This document shows, piece after piece, positions 59,118 through 64,000 of a DNA stretch of 64,000 nucleotides. Location of the stretch: NCBI RefSeq assembly GCF_029784165.1, contig NC_073694.1, forward strand, positions 24,500,506-24,564,505. The letters run 5' to 3'. Position numbers and translations under genes: made by a program. How positions within the stretch are numbered: position 1 is the first letter of the stretch; every line of letters begins with the position of its first letter. The stretch is from Wyeomyia smithii. Its lineage: Eukaryota; Arthropoda; Insecta; Diptera; Culicidae. The notes under the pieces were generated by a model. That model did not search any database, was not told the origin of the DNA, and was given only the letters and a program-made list of their open reading frames with translations.

Positions 59118-60235
59118 TATAGACCACTTCCTTTAGTGGACCACCTGAACTTCTTACACCAAATTACACATTATAAATATACTTATTTTGATATATACTT
59201 TGACAACTTCAATAATGTTCTTCATTAGAAATGTTGCAAGAGATGTTTACTATAATATTCTTCATTAAAGCTGCAAAAATGTCTTTCAATAACAGCTACC
59301 TGGTTTACCATGGTTTGTTAACGTTTTCATAGGAAATGGCTTTACCAAAAACTGTACTGACATCACACTTTCCGAGCGAAAATAATCAGATTTTCGATGA
59401 ACGTGTAGGAAAAGAGTGTCTTTAAAAGATAAGCAATAAATTGTACTAAAAAAACACTTGAAATATTGAAAAAAATAGTGGCCCAATTAAGGGTGGAAAT
59501 GATACTGTATTCCTAATTCCGGCATGCTTCATTTCGAACAAGAGCTATCTTCGAAATAACGCCGCGAATCATAGTTACCATAAATTTGTTATGATTGAGT
59601 TATTGTATAAAATTGCTGCTAAAATGGGAAAAACGTCGGAAATTGGTAAAAAATATACTGAAGCAGCTGTTACTGAGTGTCTTCAAGCAATAAAAAGTGG
59701 TGTTTCGACTAGAGAAGCTCGCAGGCGCTCCAATTTTCCACGATCCACCGTAATGTTCCGTGCAAGCAGCAAGTGGTCAGGAAAACCACGAAAAGGTAAA
59801 CAAACTGCATTGACTGCCGCGGAAGGGGACTCATTTGTTCGCTGGATAACTCGGATGGTACGTAAAGGATTCCCTATTACGAAAGAACGGGTGCAGTCTA
59901 CAGTTGATCCAGATCCAGAACTCTCAGTGCGTAAGCCAGAGTTAGTTTCATCAGCGGCAGCTACTGTTGAAGAGATGTATTATTTAGACCTGGCCCAAAT
60001 TAGGAAATTGTTGTGGTCCAAATAAGGAAACGGTGGCCCATTAAAGGAAACTGAAGTGATGATTTATTTCTTTTATTATGAGAAAATAGAGGTATTATCT
60101 AATTGTTTTTCATGCAGAAAAGATGATAAACATGTTACTTCATGTTTATACACAAAGAAATACTTAATTCAGTTTAGATATTTACACTTTTTCTTGCAAA
60201 ATTTGCAGCTACGCTACTAAGTGGTCCATTAAAGG
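59118..60235 (+). mobile_element. Pogo-like DNA transposon, internally deleted
   Basis: Contains the transposase fragment 59591-60025. Both ends carry inverted CCTTTAGTGGACCAC / CCTTTAATGGACCAC motifs (about 59130 and 60215) near TA dinucleotides. Exact ends are uncertain by several bases. It interrupts the RTE after GFYR. Confidence 0.65.
59591..60025 (+). pseudogene. Pogo-type transposase N-terminal fragment
   Basis: 144 residues. Met at residue 12 (MGKTSEIGKKYTEAA) begins a psq-type helix-turn-helix (ECLQAIKSGVSTREARRR, FPRSTV). The start of the second DNA-binding domain follows (TAAEGDSFVRWITRMVRKGFPI). Then the sequence jumps to a short acidic C-terminal part, so the DDE catalytic domain is deleted. 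Confidence 0.75.
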
Positions 60236-60845
60236 CAGTTATACACTAGAACGGAATCAGGAACCGGACCATGTCAGTACCTTCCAGGGAGGGGAACCTG
60301 ATTACCGATAAATCGCAGGTGGCAAGGCTTTGGGAACAACAGTTTGAAGTGGTGTTGAACGGTGAGAAAGGTAGATGCTAGAAATTGAGGAGGACGGACA
60401 ACCCGTGGACCCACAACCATTGGACGAGAAAAAAAAAAATACTTACAAAGAACTAAAGAACCACAAAGCCGCTGGGAAGGACGACCTTTTCAAAGTCTGG
60501 AGCGAGCGGCTGTGTAGTGCATTTCACCAGATTATCCGAAGGGTATGGTCTGAGGAACAACTACCTACGGACTGGTTGGAAGGACCCATATGCCCTATCT
60601 ACAAGAAGGGACATAGACTCGACTGTAGTAATTATAACCCTCCTCAATTCCACTTACAAAATTCTTTCCCGTATCCTGTTCTAGCGACTAACGCCGTTAC
60701 AGGAAGCCTTTGTTGGAGAATATCAATGCGGTTTTCGAGTGGGGCGATCTACAACGGACCAGATGTTCACATTGAGACAGATCCTCGGCAAGTTTCGAGA
60801 ACACTACTTGCAGACACATTATCTGTTATCCGAATATCGTCACAA

Positions 60846-62030
60846 ATCAAAAAGATTATTTATTTATTAATTTTTTTATTTAACCATCTAGCCATTCAGG
60901 TCATGATGGTTTTTCTAGGGTGGGGAAAGCCCTCTGTGGGAGGGGGGGGGGGTGTATAGGTAAGAGCCAGTCTCAAACGGGCGTAAAAACCCTACCGGAA
61001 TTTCGTACGATAACATTTAACAATGAACATTTAACATTTAGCATTTAACAATCAGCATTCAACATACACATTTTACATTCAACGTTAACGTAGCATAAAA
61101 ACATTTCGAATTTGTCAAGGAGCTAGTCTTAGTATATTCTCAAAACTATCACTAGGAATACAAAAGTCAAAATGCACATACAAACTATCAAATAATCTAC
61201 ATATCGCTCTGATTGGTTCATTTTGTCCGTATACAAAAAAATACCAAATATTTTCCAGGGTATCCATACCTAGTAGATGGAATCTCTCTTCGTAAGGAGG
61301 CAGCTCCATTCTGTTGGGCCAAAGTAAGAACCGAAGGGCATAACATATAAGCCTTGACTGCTCAGATTCAATTCTTCTAATCCATATTTCTGCGTACGTG
61401 TTCGACACAATGACACATGATTCCAGTGCAGAACGCACAAGCTAGAAGTATACGGCTTTAAGGCAATATGGGTTTCTGAACTCTCTGGCGATTCGCATAA
61501 TAAAACCTAAATTTTTATTCGCTTTTGATATGATATGAGCGTGATGGTCATGGAATAACATTTGATAATCTAGCAGTACACCAAGATCTTAACTACAATT
61601 GTACGATTAAGTTATTCACCGTTGATCGTATGGTTCCAGATTATTGGATTTTCTTCCGGGTGAATGAAATCACGGAATATTTTGTCACACCTATGGTCAG
61701 AAGATTTTTGCAACACCAGTCGCAGAGAAGGTCAACGTACCTCTGCAGCTCCTGGCAGTCATCAATAGATCTGGTTGCCAAATATTTAAGATCATCGGCA
61801 TAAATCAGCCTACATCCTAGTGGCAAAACAAGACAGATATCGTTGAAAAATAGCGAGAAAAGCAATAGACCAAGGTTGCTTCCTTGGGGCACACCTGATA
61901 AATGTACAAAACTGCAAGACTCAGCACTTCCCAATTAAACCATGAAGCCAAGCTGATCCTCAGAAATGTACGATTTAGTAGCAACTTGGAACTTGCACAT
62001 AACGAGGTTATACCATGATAATCTAAAATG
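60846..62030 (-). pseudogene. Non-LTR retrotransposon RT and C-terminal remnant
   Basis: The minus strand at 61934-61641 reads VPQGSNLGLLLFSLFFND and IYADDLKYL (catalytic DD kept). 61438-61115 reads the C-terminal region WIRRIESEQSRLICYALR. The 3' end is a T-rich run (plus strand) at 60850-60880, i.e. an A-rich tail. A frameshift and missing sequence separate the two parts. Jockey/CR1-like by motif; clade uncertain. Confidence 0.72.
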
Positions 62031-62059
62031 TTTGGTTGTCGCCGTGCTTGAAAACCGGG

Positions 62060-62610
62060 AACAGAAATGTTTTATTTTTCTGCAATAAGGAATACTCTGA
62101 CTGTGGCAACGAAATAAATGCTATCCCAACATGCACAAATATTTGTTTAGCTAGAAAATGTAGATATGCCAATATCTGTATTTTCTCTGATAGTCAAGCA
62201 GCTCTTAATGCACTTTAAGCCTACACATGCCAGTCGAAGTTAGTTTGAGATTGTATTTTATCCCTACGACAACTGACTGTAACAAATGATGTAAATCTAT
62301 ACTGGGTGCCTGGTCACTGTGGTATAGAAGGAAATGAAAAAGCCGATCTCTTAGCAAGAATTGGTTCTTCAACTGCATTCTTCGGACCGGAGCCATTCTG
62401 TGGGGTTTCTACATCCTGCCTGAAATCATAGCTCAGAGGCTGGGAAGCAATGATGATTGGTGCCAACTGGAGGGCTACTTCCAATGCAAGACAATCTAAA
62501 CTGTTCATTACACCTTGCAATAGAATCACCCGCAACCTCCTCAGTACAAATAAAGCTGATCTGAGTACGTTGACTGGCCTACTGACTGGACACTGTCCGA
62601 GTAGGTATCA
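62060..62610 (+). pseudogene. RNase H domain remnant of another non-LTR element
   Basis: The plus strand reads ICIFSDSQAALNAL, stops, then VNLYWVPGHCGIEGNEKADLLA and LTGHCPSRYHL. These are the DSQAA, WVPGH and GNEKAD motifs of the RNase H that follows RT in I-, R1- and Loa-type elements. At least two stops. The opposite strand to the preceding remnant shows a separate element. Confidence 0.75.
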
Positions 62611-62759
62611 CCTTAAAACCTAAATTAATCCACCTAGCGGTCAGACCCAGCCTTTCTCATTCAAACTTATCTACTATGTACTATATTGATGTTATTCCCT
62701 CCGTATCTGAACTATACAGTCACCACTATCGTTTTAAATCGTTCTAAATCAAAAAAATA

Positions 62760-63545
62760 AGTGATGACATGTGGTTTTTTTTTACATTTACATTTACATT
62801 TTTACATTTTTTTAGTATCTGATAACTAAAACTTGAGATGTTATACACAAAACTACATAAAACATGCAAAATTATGACTTTTTATGCTGAATTTGCCTCT
62901 AATTCAAAATTCAAAGCGATGACATGTGGTTATTATTCCATTAAAATGTTTGTTAACGCTCAGGAAAGATATATGAGGAAAAATATAAAGTATCTGATTA
63001 CTAAAACTTGAGATGTTATTCACAAAACTACTTAAAACATGCAAAATTATTACTTTTTATGCTGAATTTGCCTCTATTTCAAAATTCAAAGCGATGACAT
63101 GTGGTTATTTTTCCATTAAAATGTTTGCTAACGTTCAGGAAAGACATTTGAGGAAACACAAAAAGTATCTGATTGCCTAATTTTAAGATATTATTCACAA
63201 AACTACGTAAAACATGCAAAATTATGACTTTTTTTGCTGAATTTGTCTCTAAATCAAAATTCAAAGCGATGACATGAGATTATTTTTTCATTAAAAAGTT
63301 TTTTTACGTTCAGGATAGACATTTGAGGAAAAGTAAAACGTATCTGAAATATTAATCACAAAACTACGTAAAACATGTAAAATCATGAGTTTTTAGCTGA
63401 ATTTGCCTCTAAATCGAAATTCAATGCGATGACATGTGATTACTCTTTCATTAAAATGTTCGTTAACGTTCAGGAAGACATTTGAGGAAAAATAAAAGGT
63501 ATCATAATGCAAAAAGTTGAGATATAACTCATAAAACTACGTATG
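62760..63545. repeat. AT-rich tandem repeat, period about 160-176 bp
   Basis: The phrase GCGATGACATG recurs at 62918, 63091, 63267 and 63426 (and a partial GTGATGACATG at 62761), with CACAAAACTAC and TGAATTTGCCTCTA at fixed offsets. About four and a half units, diverged by point changes and small deletions. Non-coding. Confidence 0.85.
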
Positions 63546-63689
63546 TTTGAAGATGGTTTATGTATACAGCACAACAATATCGCACGCTAGCCTTCTAATA
63601 GCGTTCTTGATCAACCAGATTAGTTGGGAGAATTCGTTATCTATATTGTTTTTAGCACATTTTGCATGCTGTTGGATAAGTACAACCAT

Positions 63690-63818
63690 ACACCGTGCCC
63701 CGGTGCTGAGTCGAAAAAAATTCCAGGTCGAAAAGATTTTCGACCTGATCGGGGATCGAACCCGATATCACAACCGTGTGAGAGCCAATCGACATCGCTA
63801 ACCACAGAGCCACGGGGA
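63690..63818 (-). mobile_element. tRNA-derived SINE fragment
   Basis: Minus-strand box A-like GTGGCTCTGTGGTTAGCG (complement of 63795-63812) and box B GGTTCGATCCC (complement of 63752-63762), followed by a body with an internal GGTCGAAA/TTTCGACC palindrome. It lacks a tRNA cloverleaf, so it is not called a tRNA gene. The family differs from the SINE at 32794. Confidence 0.65.
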
Positions 63819-64000
63819 ATACAGAATACAGAAAAACATATCAAAATACTTTTTTTGAAATTTATATGTTTTATACAGTCCCTTCACAATTACGGGTCAG
63901 TCAACGTTTTGCCTGAATGTTCAAAAATGAAGATAAAATCGGAAAAATTATCAACCACGAATGCTTTACTATCTATTTCTGTGTTCTGATGTATACTTTC

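Larger units (their letters stand above)
56790..60845 (+). mobile_element. RTE-type non-LTR retrotransposon interrupted by two DNA elements
   Basis: The endonuclease part 56799-57431 (IKGRFFNYSLINVYPP, IVIGDTNAQIG, QIDHMLIDGRH) is open for 210 codons. It continues to 57679 (EVTEEKNRAYVN), resumes at 59044 (KKREHYDRVRHDTRGFYR), and again at about 60240 (REGNLITDKSQVARLWEQQFE). The RT start follows (NHKAAGKDD, EEQLPTDW, CPIYKKGHRLDCSNY) and decays by 60845. The 5' end and the RT catalytic box are absent. The continuing frame on both sides of each insertion defines the insertion points. Confidence 0.82.

Noticed and set aside
62760..63545. CRISPR array suggested by regularly spaced repeats
   Set aside because: Whole units are repeated, not short repeats with unique spacers, and the window is clearly eukaryotic.
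63752..63812. tRNA gene suggested by box A and box B motifs
   Set aside because: No cloverleaf or acceptor stem can be formed; the boxes belong to a tRNA-derived SINE.

Overview
The window is eukaryotic, intron-containing and extremely rich in transposable elements. The mix of errantivirus/Gypsy, Jockey-, R1- and RTE-type non-LTR elements, Tc1/mariner, pogo, hAT and Transib-type DNA elements and tRNA-derived SINEs, together with short (51-57 bp) introns next to kilobase-scale TE-filled ones, suggests an insect and most probably a culicine mosquito (Aedes-like). That assignment is inference. No rRNA, free-standing tRNA or CRISPR was seen.

1-26.3 kb is a cluster of six paralogous C2H2 zinc-finger genes. 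Each has a short acidic first exon of about 25-34 codons, a 55-57 bp intron and one long finger exon. Three lie on the minus strand (1-679 cut by the window edge, 962-2309, 2769-4097) and three on the plus strand (5116-6116, 13579-14566, 25113-26303). Paralogue alignment exposes one finger deleted in frame, a four-finger N-terminal deletion, a C-terminal truncation and empty sites for insertions. A Gypsy element (6306-11229, itself carrying an RTE fragment) sits behind the fourth gene. A 10-kb composite element (14942-25028) splits the 5' region of the sixth gene. Inside the composite, an errantivirus with no LTR difference seen by eye and gag, pol and env frames (15505-22781) has inserted into an (AT)n tract.

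26.3-38.3 kb holds two ordinary host genes: an unrecognised coiled-coil protein with a His/Gly-rich tail (27427-35183, five coding exons, large first intron full of TE debris, a possible second start exon at 34161) and a DRAM/TMEM150-type six-helix membrane protein (36572-37638). The DRAM-type frame continues for 156 sense codons beyond its UGA, ending at 38109.

38.3-64 kb is mostly nested TE remnants, many with recognisable empty sites: a Gypsy pol remnant cut by a PIF/Harbinger-like MITE (TSD TAA) and a 2.2-kb hAT-like element (TSD AATATACA); a Tc1/mariner transposase cut by a 1.0-kb TIR element; an RTE with an internal (GAT)n expansion; a CGG-rich hAT-like element; a 1.3-kb foldback; and a second RTE cut by a Transib-like element whose two ends read heptamer, 23-bp spacer, nonamer, and by a pogo-like element. 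The right end has non-LTR remnants, a roughly 175-bp tandem repeat and a SINE. A possible non-coding first exon near 49.6-49.84 kb is the only hint of a host gene in this part.

Positions were read by eye. Exon joins were checked by codon phase, and element ends by target-site duplications and the reading frame of the interrupted gene.
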